Assembly: GCF_001404515.1 (NCBI RefSeq)
Contig: NZ_CXWE01000001.1
Location: forward strand, 1 to 64,000
Direction of reading: 5' to 3'
DNA length: 64,000 bases
Source of the DNA: Roseibium album
Lineage (GTDB): Bacteria; Pseudomonadota; Alphaproteobacteria; Rhizobiales; Stappiaceae
The notes under the pieces are model-generated. The model saw only the letters and a program-made list of their open reading frames with translations, ran no database searches and had not been told where the DNA came from. Made by a program: the position numbers and the translations under genes. Below, in pieces: positions 26,870 to 35,529 of the stretch (the stretch's first letter is position 1; every line of letters begins with the position of its first letter).

Positions 26870-28368
26870 GCAGCGGCTCCGGTGTCATCGCCGGTCATGC
26901 AGGCGGCGTAAAGTGATTTTGGGTCAAGATCTTCGTTTAGGAATTCGGCGGACAGCCTGCCCTCGTGCAGCACGAGAACGCGGTCACAGCAATCGGTCAG
27001 GTCTTCCAGTTCCGTTGACACCACGATGCAGGCAAGTCCTCGCGCCGCCATGTCCCAGATGATTTCATAGATCTGGCGTTTGGCCTGCACGTCGACACCG
27101 CGCCCGGGCTCGTCAAAAAGCAGGATGTCGGGCTCGTTGTTCAGCAAACCGCCGACGACGATCTTTTGCTGGTTGCCTCCGGACAAAGACGACACCGGGG
27201 CCATCGGGTCCCCGATCTTGATATGCAGACCGGCGACCTGTTTGTCGACAAAGGGTCTTTCAAGAGCGAGGTTGGTCCAGCCGCTGGGTGCGATCCGCTT
27301 CTGCCCGACGCGACACAAATTGGCGTGACTTGCTGCAGATTGCACAAGCCCTGAAGCCTTCCGATCCTCCGAAGCGTATCCGATGCCTGCTGCCTTCATG
27401 GTAGCGATCGACGGGTTGGACACTGTATTGCCCTTGACCGCGATCCTGCCTGCATCCGCACGCCGCGCCCCGAAAATCGTGTGCAGCAACTCGGTGCGTC
27501 CGGACCCAAGCATTCCTGCAATTCCCAGAACTTCACCGTGATGCAGGTCAAACGAGACGCCCTTGAAGAATGGGGCCAGTTCGAGATCGCGCACCGACAG
27601 GGCCGAATGCGTTTTGTCGATATGGCGGGTCGGTCGTTGGAGAGGCGGCAACTCGCCGAACATCATGTCCAGGATTACCTTGGGGCTTGCCTTGTCGATT
27701 GCCACCGAGCCGATCAGCGTTCCGTCGCGGATCGCAGTGACGGTATCTGCAATTCTGGGTAATTCCGCGAGGCGGTGGGAAATATAGATGATCGTGACAC
27801 CGCTCGTCCGCAAACGATCGACCAGTGCGAACAATTGCCCGACCTCTGCATGGGCCAGTGCCGATGTCGGTTCATCAAGCAACAGGATCTTTGGCGACAG
27901 GCTCATCGCCTTTGCGATTTCGACGATCTGCTGGCGCCCGATCGACAGATCACCTGTTGTCGCGCGCGGGTCGATCATTTCGGCTCCTATTTCGGCCAAC
28001 AATGATCTGGAATCGTCATAAAGCTGTTTCCAGTTCACCAGCAGGCCGCGCTTTGGCAACCTGCCCAGGTAAATGTTTTCTGCAACGCTGAGACCGGGAA
28101 CAAGGGACAGTTCCTGATGAACCGTGACGATTCCCGCGCTGTTGGCTTCGCCAGGGCTCTGGAATTCCAGTTTCCGGCCGTCCAGGAACATTTGTCCTTC
28201 TGTCGGCTGGATGGCGCCTGCGAGCATTTTGATGAAGGTGCTTTTGCCCGAGCCGTTCTTGCCGATCAGCGCATGAACTTGTCCGCTTTCAAACTTGTGT
28301 GTGAATTGATCGAGGGCTTTGACAGCACCGTAATGCTTGGTCAGGCCCTCAAAATGAAGGTTACTCAT
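26866..28368 (-). CDS. RbsA-like sugar ABC transporter ATPase (two nucleotide-binding domains)
   Basis: This 500-residue protein has two fused ATPase domains, as in RbsA/MglA. The first has Walker A GKNGSGKST, signature LSIGRQQIVEIAKAMS and Walker B ILLLDEPTSAL. The second has a degenerate P-loop GMLGSGRTEL, signature SLSGGNQQKIVVGG and ILLFDEPGRGVDV. The start chosen is MSNLHFEG, with AAGGAT eight bases upstream; a frame extending 10 codons further has no ribosome site. A strong hairpin lies between this gene and the binding-protein gene upstream. Confidence 0.9.
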   Translation of the reverse strand: MSNLHFEGLTKHYGAVKALDQFTHKFESGQVHALIGKNGSGKSTFIKMLAGAIQPTEGQMFLDGRKLEFQSPGEANSAGIVTVHQELSLVPGLSVAENIYLGRLPKRGLLVNWKQLYDDSRSLLAEIGAEMIDPRATTGDLSIGRQQIVEIAKAMSLSPKILLLDEPTSALAHAEVGQLFALVDRLRTSGVTIIYISHRLAELPRIADTVTAIRDGTLIGSVAIDKASPKVILDMMFGELPPLQRPTRHIDKTHSALSVRDLELAPFFKGVSFDLHHGEVLGIAGMLGSGRTELLHTIFGARRADAGRIAVKGNTVSNPSIATMKAAGIGYASEDRKASGLVQSAASHANLCRVGQKRIAPSGWTNLALERPFVDKQVAGLHIKIGDPMAPVSSLSGGNQQKIVVGGLLNNEPDILLFDEPGRGVDVQAKRQIYEIIWDMAARGLACIVVSTELEDLTDCCDRVLVLHEGRLSAEFLNEDLDPKSLYAACMTGDDTGAAA

Positions 28369-28384
28369 AGCGGAAATCCTTTGC

Positions 28385-28417
28385 CGGCCCTTCGCCATGA
28401 TATCTGGCGAAGGGCCG
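28385..28417 (-). terminator. Intercistronic hairpin after the sugar-binding-protein gene
   Basis: A perfect 13-bp stem (CGGCCCTTCGCCA and its complement) with a 7-base loop lies just after the binding-protein stop and before the ATPase gene. There is no T-run. Such hairpins commonly protect the 5' message 3' end or partly terminate, so the binding protein is made in excess over the transporter core. Confidence 0.7.
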
Positions 28418-28424
28418 AACCGGC

Positions 28425-29387
28425 TTACTTCAGGGATTCCACGAATGCGGCGATGCCATCCGGATCGGCACGGCTGAGCAACAATGCGGGAACGGATGTT
28501 TCCGCCTCCGCCGAGCCACCTTCCAGAAGGTCGAGAGCAGCATTGGCTCCCATGGCACCCATATCTTTTGCCGACTGCGCGGTGGTCGCCTGCAGGACAT
28601 TGTCACCGGCCATCAATCCACGCGCGAGTTGCTCCGAGCCGTCAATGCCGAACACATAAACCTTGCCCGCCTTGCCGGCATTGCGAACCGCCTGCATCGC
28701 ACCCACCGTGCCGCCCTCATTTGCCGCATACAGCAGATTGATCTGCGGGTTTGCCGTCAACATGTCTGTGGCGACCTGCACGGCCTTTTCAGGCATCCAG
28801 GCATCTTGTTCCGTCACGACCGTAACGGTGTTGCCCTTGGATACCGCATCCTTGAACCCGCCGGTGCGCGCGCCGCTTTGTTCAGGAAGCAGGCTTGAGA
28901 AGGCCATTATGCCGACCTGTGCTTCGCCACCGAGTTCGGAATTGATGAACGCGGCCGCTGCATTGCCGGAAGACGCACCAAGATCATAGTTTGCAGTCGA
29001 AAAAGTCGCATTTGCGATGGATTTGTCCTGCAGGCCGCCGTTCAAGGCAACAACCGTGATCCCCGCGTCTCGAGCACGTTTCAGGGATCCTGCCGAATTG
29101 GTGGCGGACAAAGGCGCTATGACAATTGCATCGACACCACGAGAAATATACGTGTCGATGGCCTGCGCCTCTCGTGCCTGGTCACCATCAATGTTCAATT
29201 CCAGCACTTCTGCCCCCCGGGCTTCCGCGGCTTCGCGTACACCTTGCTGCAGCGATTTCATGAACTGGTCGCCCTGGAAGACAATACTTGCGATGACACG
29301 TTGATCCTGCGCCAGGGCGGACCCTGCAACTGCCATGGTGAGGCCCAGTGCAGATGCTCCCAGGAAAATTCTCTTGCTCATTTTCAT
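28425..29387 (-). CDS. Ribose-type periplasmic sugar-binding protein
   Basis: This 320-residue protein has a signal peptide (MKMSKRIFLGASALGLTMAV...GSALAQ, cut near residue 26) and the Peripla_BP_4 fold: VIASIVFQGDQFMKSLQQGV, LNIDGDQAREAQAIDTYISR, VDAIVIAPLS, VTVVTEQDAWMPEK and LLYAANEGGTVGAMQAV. It captures a monosaccharide in the periplasm for the RbsA/RbsC-like partners. GGGAGG lies seven bases before the ATG. The sugar is not known; the neighbouring enzymes suggest a ketose/aldose pair handled by a lyxose-isomerase-like cupin. Confidence 0.9.
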   Translation of the reverse strand: MKMSKRIFLGASALGLTMAVAGSALAQDQRVIASIVFQGDQFMKSLQQGVREAAEARGAEVLELNIDGDQAREAQAIDTYISRGVDAIVIAPLSATNSAGSLKRARDAGITVVALNGGLQDKSIANATFSTANYDLGASSGNAAAAFINSELGGEAQVGIMAFSSLLPEQSGARTGGFKDAVSKGNTVTVVTEQDAWMPEKAVQVATDMLTANPQINLLYAANEGGTVGAMQAVRNAGKAGKVYVFGIDGSEQLARGLMAGDNVLQATTAQSAKDMGAMGANAALDLLEGGSAEAETSVPALLLSRADPDGIAAFVESLK

Positions 29388-29456
29388 CGTCGTTTCCTCC
29401 CTTTAAGATTCAATGTTACGTGTGACTGATCGGCTGCAACGCCGCCTCCCGGGGCG

Positions 29457-30437
29457 TCAAAGCTGATTCAATGCAGGAATACCTCCCGTTGCCGTTGGCG
29501 AGCGCAGGCATGCTGCGGCCATTTTGTTTCCGAGCTGGACGCATTCGTGCGCGGGCCAGCTTTCATGCAATCCGTGCAAAATGCCGGCCGCGAACGCGTC
29601 GCCTGCGCCGACCGGGCTGATGATTTGCGATCTGGGAAGCTGCGGCACGTCGAACCAGAGCTCCTGATCAGCCGTTTTCCAGAGCGAAAGTCTGGGTGTG
29701 TGCAGGATGCATCCCTGCCGCAATCCGCCTTCCAACAGCCGCGTGGCTGCAAGCGCCATGTTTTCCCGGTCAGCTTCACCTTCAAGAGGAACGCCGGTGG
29801 CGCGCGCGGCTTCCGTCTCGTTCAGGAACAACCAGTCGATTTCCGGCAATGTTCCAAAGACAATCTCGCGATAGCTATCGTTGAGTGATGACACCAGATC
29901 CACACAAGTCAGCATCCCCAGACGCCGTGCCTGCGCCAGAATTCCGGCAGCACCAGTGCGGCCATCAGATCCAACGGCATCCAGACGCGGCAGAAGGTTC
30001 AGGTAACCCAGATAGAAGATCCGCGGACCGTGCGCAGCCATTGCACCGATAGGCAGATTGTCGACGCCCAGATGCGAATTGGCTCCGGGGTGATAGAAGA
30101 AGGTGCGGCTGTCACCCGGGACATTCATCACATGAGTGTGTGCCGTACGCAGTTCGCGAACCGACTGGAGATAGTCAACACTCAGTCCGGCAGCCCGGCA
30201 GTGTTGAAGCACGGTCTCGCCATGCTCGTCCTGACCCAGCAATCCGACGGGCAGAACCGGGTAGTCGCTCTTGAGGGCAGCGAGATCAAACGCGACGTTG
30301 GCGGCCCCGCCGCCCACTCCGACGGTCTGCCCGGTGATCACGACCAGATCCGACTTTGCCGGCCACTCCGGAATGTCGTGAATGATGTCCACGATCCAGT
30401 TGCCTGCACAAATCACACCGCGACCACCGGCCATCAC
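29457..30437 (-). CDS. PfkB-family carbohydrate kinase
   Basis: This 326-residue ribokinase-superfamily protein has the N-terminal VGVGGGAANVAFDLAALKSD (substrate-binding GG region) and the PfkB signature 2, SPVGAGDAFAAGILHGL, with the catalytic Asp. It phosphorylates a sugar with ATP. It overlaps the isomerase gene by 4 bases and precedes the binding-protein gene by about 70 bases. In the operon logic it acts after isomerisation and before aldol cleavage. It may equally act first; the substrate cannot be read from the sequence. Confidence 0.85.
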   Translation of the reverse strand: MMAGGRGVICAGNWIVDIIHDIPEWPAKSDLVVITGQTVGVGGGAANVAFDLAALKSDYPVLPVGLLGQDEHGETVLQHCRAAGLSVDYLQSVRELRTAHTHVMNVPGDSRTFFYHPGANSHLGVDNLPIGAMAAHGPRIFYLGYLNLLPRLDAVGSDGRTGAAGILAQARRLGMLTCVDLVSSLNDSYREIVFGTLPEIDWLFLNETEAARATGVPLEGEADRENMALAATRLLEGGLRQGCILHTPRLSLWKTADQELWFDVPQLPRSQIISPVGAGDAFAAGILHGLHESWPAHECVQLGNKMAAACLRSPTATGGIPALNQL

Positions 30438-31084
30438 CCAACCTCATTCCAGAGCTGGCGATAGGGTGGCTCGTCTTCGAGGATTTCACTGAAACGCCCT
30501 AACGGCTCCAGGAAATAGTTGTCGGTCAGGTCATCGTTGCACTGGCTTACCTCGGCTGCAAAGACGGGCGCCTTTTCACCCCAGAACCGGTGCTGGACCC
30601 CGCGTGGAACCGTAATGCTCTGACCTGCCGTCAATCGGTGAACATGACCGAACATGGGCGCAGGCATGCCATCGATCCGGACAGTTGTCCCGGCTGTTTC
30701 CAGAACTGCGCCATCCGGTATCAACTCGAGGCAAAGCGTCCCGCCACCGCGGACAATGATGTCCTCAAGCTTCTGTTTGTGCGCGTGAAACGGTGTTTCC
30801 TGATCCACGCCGACAAAAAGCAACTTTTCTGCATAGGGTCGTTCGCCCGGCGATCGCGTACCATTGCGGACGCAAAACAGCGTCAGGCCGCGGTCCGCGA
30901 ACGCACCGGACCCAAAATCGGTGACATCCCATCCGAGTTGCCGGTCCCGCAGCCATTTGCTCTGGCTCGCGTTCACGCGATGATCGTCAACCGACCAGCA
31001 TGCCCAGTCCGGCAAGGCCCAGCTGTACCGGGCGAGTGTTTCTTCAGCCGCCCTGAGCGCCTGATTGATCTCGGAGCGGTTCAT
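30434..31084 (-). CDS. D-lyxose-isomerase-like cupin
   Basis: This 216-residue protein matches the D-lyxose isomerase family (DUF1498 cupins). It carries AEKLLFVGVDQETPFHAHKQ followed by LEDIIVRGGG, giving the H-x-H-x(n)-E metal set, and a C-terminal metal His in PRGVQHRFW. Family enzymes interconvert D-lyxose/D-xylulose and D-mannose/D-fructose. It is coupled by 4-base overlaps to the dehydrogenase and kinase genes. The substrate is inferred at family level only. Confidence 0.75.
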   Translation of the reverse strand: MNRSEINQALRAAEETLARYSWALPDWACWSVDDHRVNASQSKWLRDRQLGWDVTDFGSGAFADRGLTLFCVRNGTRSPGERPYAEKLLFVGVDQETPFHAHKQKLEDIIVRGGGTLCLELIPDGAVLETAGTTVRIDGMPAPMFGHVHRLTAGQSITVPRGVQHRFWGEKAPVFAAEVSQCNDDLTDNYFLEPLGRFSEILEDEPPYRQLWNEVG

Positions 31085-32232
31085 TGGCTGTATTCCACGT
31101 CTTGGACCTGACCGGTTCGTCCCGACGCCAGCGCGGCATTCAATATGGCGTGGTGATCAGCCGCTTCGGCCGGGGTGGCACAGGGGAAACCGCGCGCATC
31201 GCCACCAGCCAGTTCATCGATGAATGCAGCCCACATCTGCTGAATGGCATCCGCAAATCCGAATTCAAAAATGCCTCCGGTGATTGCTGGAAACAGGGAT
31301 TGATAGCCCAGATCCTCGACCTGCCAGGCCTGCGCGCCACCGGCCTCGTAGTGCATGTACTGCCACTGCCGCGGCGATTTGGTGGTGAACAGGGCCGAGC
31401 CTTTCATGCCGAGCACCCGCAGGGACCAGGTATTCGATTCACCCGGTGCAATTCGCCATGTTTTCAGAACGAGAGGAAAGGTGCCGCCGGGCATTTCAAC
31501 GCTGCCGGTTATTGTGGCGTTGTCCCATGTATCGCAGGGAACCATGTTTCCCTTGTCGTCGGGGCGGTCGGTGACCCGGTTGACGAGGCTTGCATGCACA
31601 GATGAGGGCTTCCAGCCGAGACGAAGGGGCACGTGACAGACATGCATGCCGAGATCACCCATGCAGCCATAATCGCCATTGACGCTGGCTATCCGCTTCC
31701 AGTTGATTTTCTTGTCGGGATTGAGATCCGACGAGTGCAAGAACGCGGATTCCACCTCCAGGATGTCGCCAACCGCGCCTGAGCGAACGAATTCGATGAC
31801 CCGTTGCGCGCCAGGGAAATACGGCATTTCAGAGGAACAGCGGACCAGGACGCCGGGGTGGTCGGCTATCGCTTTGGTTATGGTCGCATTTTGCCCGGCA
31901 TCCATGCCAAAGGGCTTTTCGCCCAACAGGTGTTTTCCCGCAGCAACTATCTGCGGATAGAAGTCTGCATGCAGGGAATGCGGCACCGCGCAGTAGATTG
32001 CGTCTATGTCGGGGTTTGCCAGAAGTTCCCGAAAGTCCGTTGTTGTCTGTTTCAAATTCGGCAGATGGGTTGAAAACCAACCCATAAGGGCTTCATTCGT
32101 GTCGCAAACACCGACGATTTCAGGACGTGCACGGCTCTCCGTCAGATGCAGCCAGCGCGCGGCGGCTGAAGCAAATTCCCGCCCCATCAGGCCGCAACCG
32201 ATAATGCCAAATCGGATGGTCTGCATGATCAA
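31081..32232 (-). CDS. Gfo/Idh/MocA-family oxidoreductase
   Basis: This 383-residue NAD(P)-dependent dehydrogenase opens with RFGIIGCGLMGREFASAAAR (Rossmann GxGxxG) and has the family EKPF motif in HLLGEKPFGMDAGQNATI. The C-terminal beta-sheet domain covers about residues 130-350. Members oxidise or reduce sugars, inositols and their derivatives. It is the second gene of the operon. A dehydrogenase beside an isomerase, kinase and aldolase suggests either an oxidative entry step or processing of a sugar acid or lactone. Confidence 0.85.
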   Translation of the reverse strand: MIMQTIRFGIIGCGLMGREFASAAARWLHLTESRARPEIVGVCDTNEALMGWFSTHLPNLKQTTTDFRELLANPDIDAIYCAVPHSLHADFYPQIVAAGKHLLGEKPFGMDAGQNATITKAIADHPGVLVRCSSEMPYFPGAQRVIEFVRSGAVGDILEVESAFLHSSDLNPDKKINWKRIASVNGDYGCMGDLGMHVCHVPLRLGWKPSSVHASLVNRVTDRPDDKGNMVPCDTWDNATITGSVEMPGGTFPLVLKTWRIAPGESNTWSLRVLGMKGSALFTTKSPRQWQYMHYEAGGAQAWQVEDLGYQSLFPAITGGIFEFGFADAIQQMWAAFIDELAGGDARGFPCATPAEAADHHAILNAALASGRTGQVQDVEYSQ

Positions 32233-33053
32233 GCCACCAATGCCAGTGCATCGGCAACCGAAGCACCGTCGTGAACGATGGCCATCAGCGCGCGCGTCAT
32301 TTCCGCAGGCTTTTGGTGATGGATCACATTCCGGCCGTAGACAATGCCGCGTGCGCCCTGAACCATCAGCTCCGATGTACGGGTAAGGATTTCCTCGTCT
32401 GAAACCTTGCCGCCGCCGCGCACCAGAACGGGTACACCCTGGGCGATCTCGATCACCCTGTGATACTGGCTGACATCGGTGCAGGGGTCCGCCTTGATGA
32501 TATCGGCACCAAGTTCGACGGCCTGACGGACCAGGGGCACTATCTTGTCCAGATCACCGTCGACCATGTAACCGCCCCTGGCATTGTCTTGCATCACCAG
32601 CGGTTCGACCATCAACGGCATGGAGGCCAGATCGCAAAGATGTTTCAGCCCGTTTATGTTTCGAACGCATTGACGATAGACTTCGGGTTGATCCGGCAAG
32701 CTGAGCAGATTGACCACGACGCAAGCCGCATCAAGTCGGATAGCCTGCTCTACAGGTTGGTCAATCACTTCTGAAAACAGCACCGTCGGCAGTGGCGTGC
32801 CGTAAACATTCGCGACATCGGTGCGCAGCACGAGTGCCGGCCGGTCCTTGCCGGACCGGGCTTGCAGTAGCGGAGCGGTGCCGGGTGGGAGTTGAATGGC
32901 ATCCGGGGCAGCCTTCGCAACGACTTCAACGGCTGCCGCCATGTTCTCTATCCCTCCAAGGAAGGATTTTTCATTGAACATTCCGTGATCAATGGCGACG
33001 TCGAAACAATTCCCGGACATGCCAAAGAGACGGTTGATGCGCGCAGCTTTCAT
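32229..33053 (-). CDS. Class I (DeoC/FbaB/LsrF-type) aldolase
   Basis: This 274-residue protein has the features of DhnA-type class I aldolases: CFDVAIDHGMF at the N terminus, ADIIKADPCTDVSQYHRV (with the Schiff-base-type Lys region) and VPVLVRGGGKVSDEEILTRT then RGIVYGRNVIHH, which forms the phosphate loop. The start MKAARINRLF is preceded by GGAG nine bases upstream; a 7-codon extension lacks a ribosome site. First gene of the operon, directly downstream of the operators. It likely cleaves a ketose phosphate made by the PfkB kinase. Confidence 0.8.
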   Translation of the reverse strand: MKAARINRLFGMSGNCFDVAIDHGMFNEKSFLGGIENMAAAVEVVAKAAPDAIQLPPGTAPLLQARSGKDRPALVLRTDVANVYGTPLPTVLFSEVIDQPVEQAIRLDAACVVVNLLSLPDQPEVYRQCVRNINGLKHLCDLASMPLMVEPLVMQDNARGGYMVDGDLDKIVPLVRQAVELGADIIKADPCTDVSQYHRVIEIAQGVPVLVRGGGKVSDEEILTRTSELMVQGARGIVYGRNVIHHQKPAEMTRALMAIVHDGASVADALALVA

Positions 33054-33079
33054 ATTGAAATTTCTCCAATGCACTCATT

Positions 33080-33095
33080 ATGGAAACGTTACCAT
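33080..33095. promoter_or_regulatory. LacI-type operator O1
   Basis: ATGGAAACGTTACCAT is an imperfect palindrome with the central CG step typical of LacI-family operators. It lies 27 bases upstream of the aldolase start, where bound repressor would block transcription or initiation. Confidence 0.75.
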
Positions 33096-33135
33096 ATTTT
33101 CATAATCGAAGCCTGTGGAACGTGTCAATGGAAAT

Positions 33136-33151
33136 ATGAAATCGTTTCCAT
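33136..33151. promoter_or_regulatory. LacI-type operator O2
   Basis: ATGAAATCGTTTCCAT is the partner of O1, read on the other strand as ATGGAAACGATTTCAT. The two centres are 56 bp apart, flanking the likely promoter. The shared consensus is ATGGAAACGNTTTCCAT. Confidence 0.75.
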
Positions 33152-33159
33152 ATTCATGG

Positions 33160-33660
33160 CAACTCGACTCGAGTTTCTGGTCGCGCCAACCCATTTGAAG
33201 AACGGATATCTTGAGAAAACGGCGGTGCAGGCGCCTCAGGCATACGCGTTGTTTTTCCAGCAGCGCACTCGGACCCTTGCGTCATGATCTGCTGGTGCGC
33301 CCTGTGCTTGCCAGGAGCGCCAACATCGGGAACCGGAAAATATCTTTCCGGCTTGAGCCGGAAGAAAGCGGGCTTCGCGCTCGCTGCCTCATACCGGGGG
33401 GCTCAGCAGGGCCTTGTCGTATTTTGTTTTTGCAGTCGACCGTGGCCTGGCCGTACGCACGGGCAAGGCAGCGATAAACGAACTTGGCTTGATGTGCGAT
33501 TGTTCATCGATGGCAACAGCAAAAACGATCTGGTACTCGGGAGCCAGTCAACCCGACGAAAATCCCTTGGGTCGCACTTTCGCATTCACACGTTGAGCGG
33601 CAAGACGCCGGCGGGAGCGGGGTCGTTCGGGGTCTCGCAACCGCCCTGAAGCGCCGGTGT
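33160..33660. other. 500-base region without a recognised gene
   Basis: Open frames up to about 120 codons exist (for example 33284-33649 rightward) but none has family features, a ribosome site or codon use like the neighbours. It separates two leftward operons. Remnant sequence is possible. Confidence 0.4.
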
Positions 33661-34980
33661 TCAGGGAAAGAGCCTGATCAGGAACAGGGTAATTGCCGGA
33701 AAGCTGAACAGAACCGCAACGCGAATGATGTCACTGATCAGAAAGGGCAGCACGCCTCTGAAGGTGTCCGAAATCCGGACGTCCACCGCCATCTTGTTGA
33801 TGATGAACACGTTCAGGCCAACCGGTGGCGTGATCAACCCTACCTCCACAACGATCAGCGTAAGGATGCCGAACCAGATGGCCGTTTCCTCAGGGCTCAT
33901 TCCGAAATCAAGTGTCATGATGAGAGGGAAGAATACGGGAATTGTCAGCAGGATCATTGCCATGCTGTCCATCAGGCAACCTAGGAACAGGTAGAGTACG
34001 AGGATCGCGGCGACGACCACAAGCGGCGTGAAATTGCCATCGACAACGAAATTTGCCAACAGGATCGGGAGCTGTGTGAGTGCAATGAAGGCGTTGAAGA
34101 ACTCGGCACCGAGCAGCACGAGAAAAATCATTGCCGATGTGATCGCGGTGCTTTCGATCACTTCCATCAGCGCGCGAAATCCGAAGTCCGGTTTGAAGAC
34201 GGCAATGAGTCCGGTTCCGGCAGCCCCCACGGCAGCCCCTTCGGTCGGGGTGAACCAGCCCAGGTAAATGCCGCTGAGCATGAAGGTGAAGATCAGCACG
34301 ACATGCCAGATATCCTTGAAATATCCCAGGCGCCCCAGCATCGAGACCCGTTCGCGTGCGCGGCCCGAGCTCGGGTAAAGCCGAACAAAGATCGCGATTG
34401 CAAGGATATAGCCACCGGCCGCGAGGAGGCCTGGGACCAGTGCAGCAAGGAACATTTTCGCAATATTCTGTTCGGTCAGGATCGAATAGATGATCAGTAT
34501 GACCGAAGGCGGAATGAGGATACCCAGCGTTCCGCCCGCAGCTAGCGCACCTGTGCTCAGCGAGCCGGAATAGCCAAGCCGGCGCAGTTCCGGCAGTGCG
34601 ACCTTGCCCATCGTGGCAGCGGTGGCCAGCGAAGAACCACAGACCGCTCCGAAGCCTGCACAGGCGCCAATGGCAGCCATTGCAACGCCGCCGCGCCTGT
34701 GGCCGAGGCAAGAACTCGCGAATTTGAACAAGGCTTCGCTCATGCCTGTGCGCGAAGCGAAATTCCCCATCAGCAGAAAGAGCGGAATGACGGAAAGCGA
34801 GTAGTTGGAGAACAGATGCCAGGCACTCGTCTTGACCTGAGAGAAGATGGGTGACCAGCCCGCAATCATTGCAGTGCCGGCGCTGCCAACGACAAGCATG
34901 GCCAATCCGATCGGAACACGAAGGGCAAGCATGATGAAGAGCACCGGAAAGGCGACGATTCCAAGGGTCTCGCGGTCCAT
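33661..34980 (-). CDS. dctM: TRAP transporter large permease (DctM family)
   Basis: This 439-residue protein has 12 or so hydrophobic segments and DctM features such as LRVPIGLAMLVVGSAGTAMI, LGHRRGGVAMAAIGACAGFG, GALAAGGTLGILIPPSVILI and LGCLMDSMAMILLTIPVFFP. It forms the ion-coupled channel of a TRAP transporter with the small permease (3 bases upstream) and DctP. It is the last gene of the aromatic operon that begins at 39,960. Confidence 0.9.
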   Translation of the reverse strand: MDRETLGIVAFPVLFIMLALRVPIGLAMLVVGSAGTAMIAGWSPIFSQVKTSAWHLFSNYSLSVIPLFLLMGNFASRTGMSEALFKFASSCLGHRRGGVAMAAIGACAGFGAVCGSSLATAATMGKVALPELRRLGYSGSLSTGALAAGGTLGILIPPSVILIIYSILTEQNIAKMFLAALVPGLLAAGGYILAIAIFVRLYPSSGRARERVSMLGRLGYFKDIWHVVLIFTFMLSGIYLGWFTPTEGAAVGAAGTGLIAVFKPDFGFRALMEVIESTAITSAMIFLVLLGAEFFNAFIALTQLPILLANFVVDGNFTPLVVVAAILVLYLFLGCLMDSMAMILLTIPVFFPLIMTLDFGMSPEETAIWFGILTLIVVEVGLITPPVGLNVFIINKMAVDVRISDTFRGVLPFLISDIIRVAVLFSFPAITLFLIRLFP

Positions 34981-34983
34981 TCT

Positions 34984-35529
34984 TCAGATCCGTCTCATTG
35001 TGCGCTGGAAGCTGTTGTACGCGGTGTAGAAGCAGCAGATTGAAAGAATGAAGAAAGAAAACGCGACGGGCAGGAACGGGATCCAGACCGGTGTCCGCAA
35101 CAACATCGTTTCTTCACTGTAACGAAACATGTCCTGTGCCCCGTAGTACATGCGCCATGTGAAAAAGCTCGCGACCAGCGCATACAGAAACGCGCTCAAA
35201 CCGTCCAAAAGAGCATTTACACGTGGTGGCAGACCTGCGGTGGCGAAGTCCACAATCACATTGCCTCTGCGCAACTGGCAAAGGGGCAAGAAGGACGCAA
35301 TCGCGACTGCACAGCCCATCTCGACCAGTTCGAAATCCCCCAACAGGGGGCTGGAAAAGAGGAAACGGCCAATGATGGAGACAAAGCTGATGCTGACGAT
35401 GACCAGCAGCACAATGCCCCCGAGACCCGCCAGGACCACCGCGACACGCTCCAGCATGCGCCCGACCGGGTCGATCGGGCGCTTGGGGTGACCGGATGTC
35501 ATGTCCGACCGGTCTGGTTCAATTGTCAT
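34984..35529 (-). CDS. dctQ: TRAP transporter small permease (DctQ family)
   Basis: This protein of about 181 residues has four hydrophobic segments, the usual DctQ plan, with VLAGLGGIVLLVIVSISFVS and LGDFELVEMGCAVAIASFLP. The chosen ATG at 35529 overlaps the dctP end by 11 bases; a TTG 4 codons upstream and an ATG 9 codons downstream (35502) are alternatives, and no clear ribosome site decides. Confidence 0.85.
   Translation of the reverse strand: MTIEPDRSDMTSGHPKRPIDPVGRMLERVAVVLAGLGGIVLLVIVSISFVSIIGRFLFSSPLLGDFELVEMGCAVAIASFLPLCQLRRGNVIVDFATAGLPPRVNALLDGLSAFLYALVASFFTWRMYYGAQDMFRYSEETMLLRTPVWIPFLPVAFSFFILSICCFYTAYNSFQRTMRRI

Noticed and set aside
33284..33649. A 121-codon rightward open frame as a gene
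   Set aside because: No ribosome site, no recognisable family, and composition unlike neighbouring genes.
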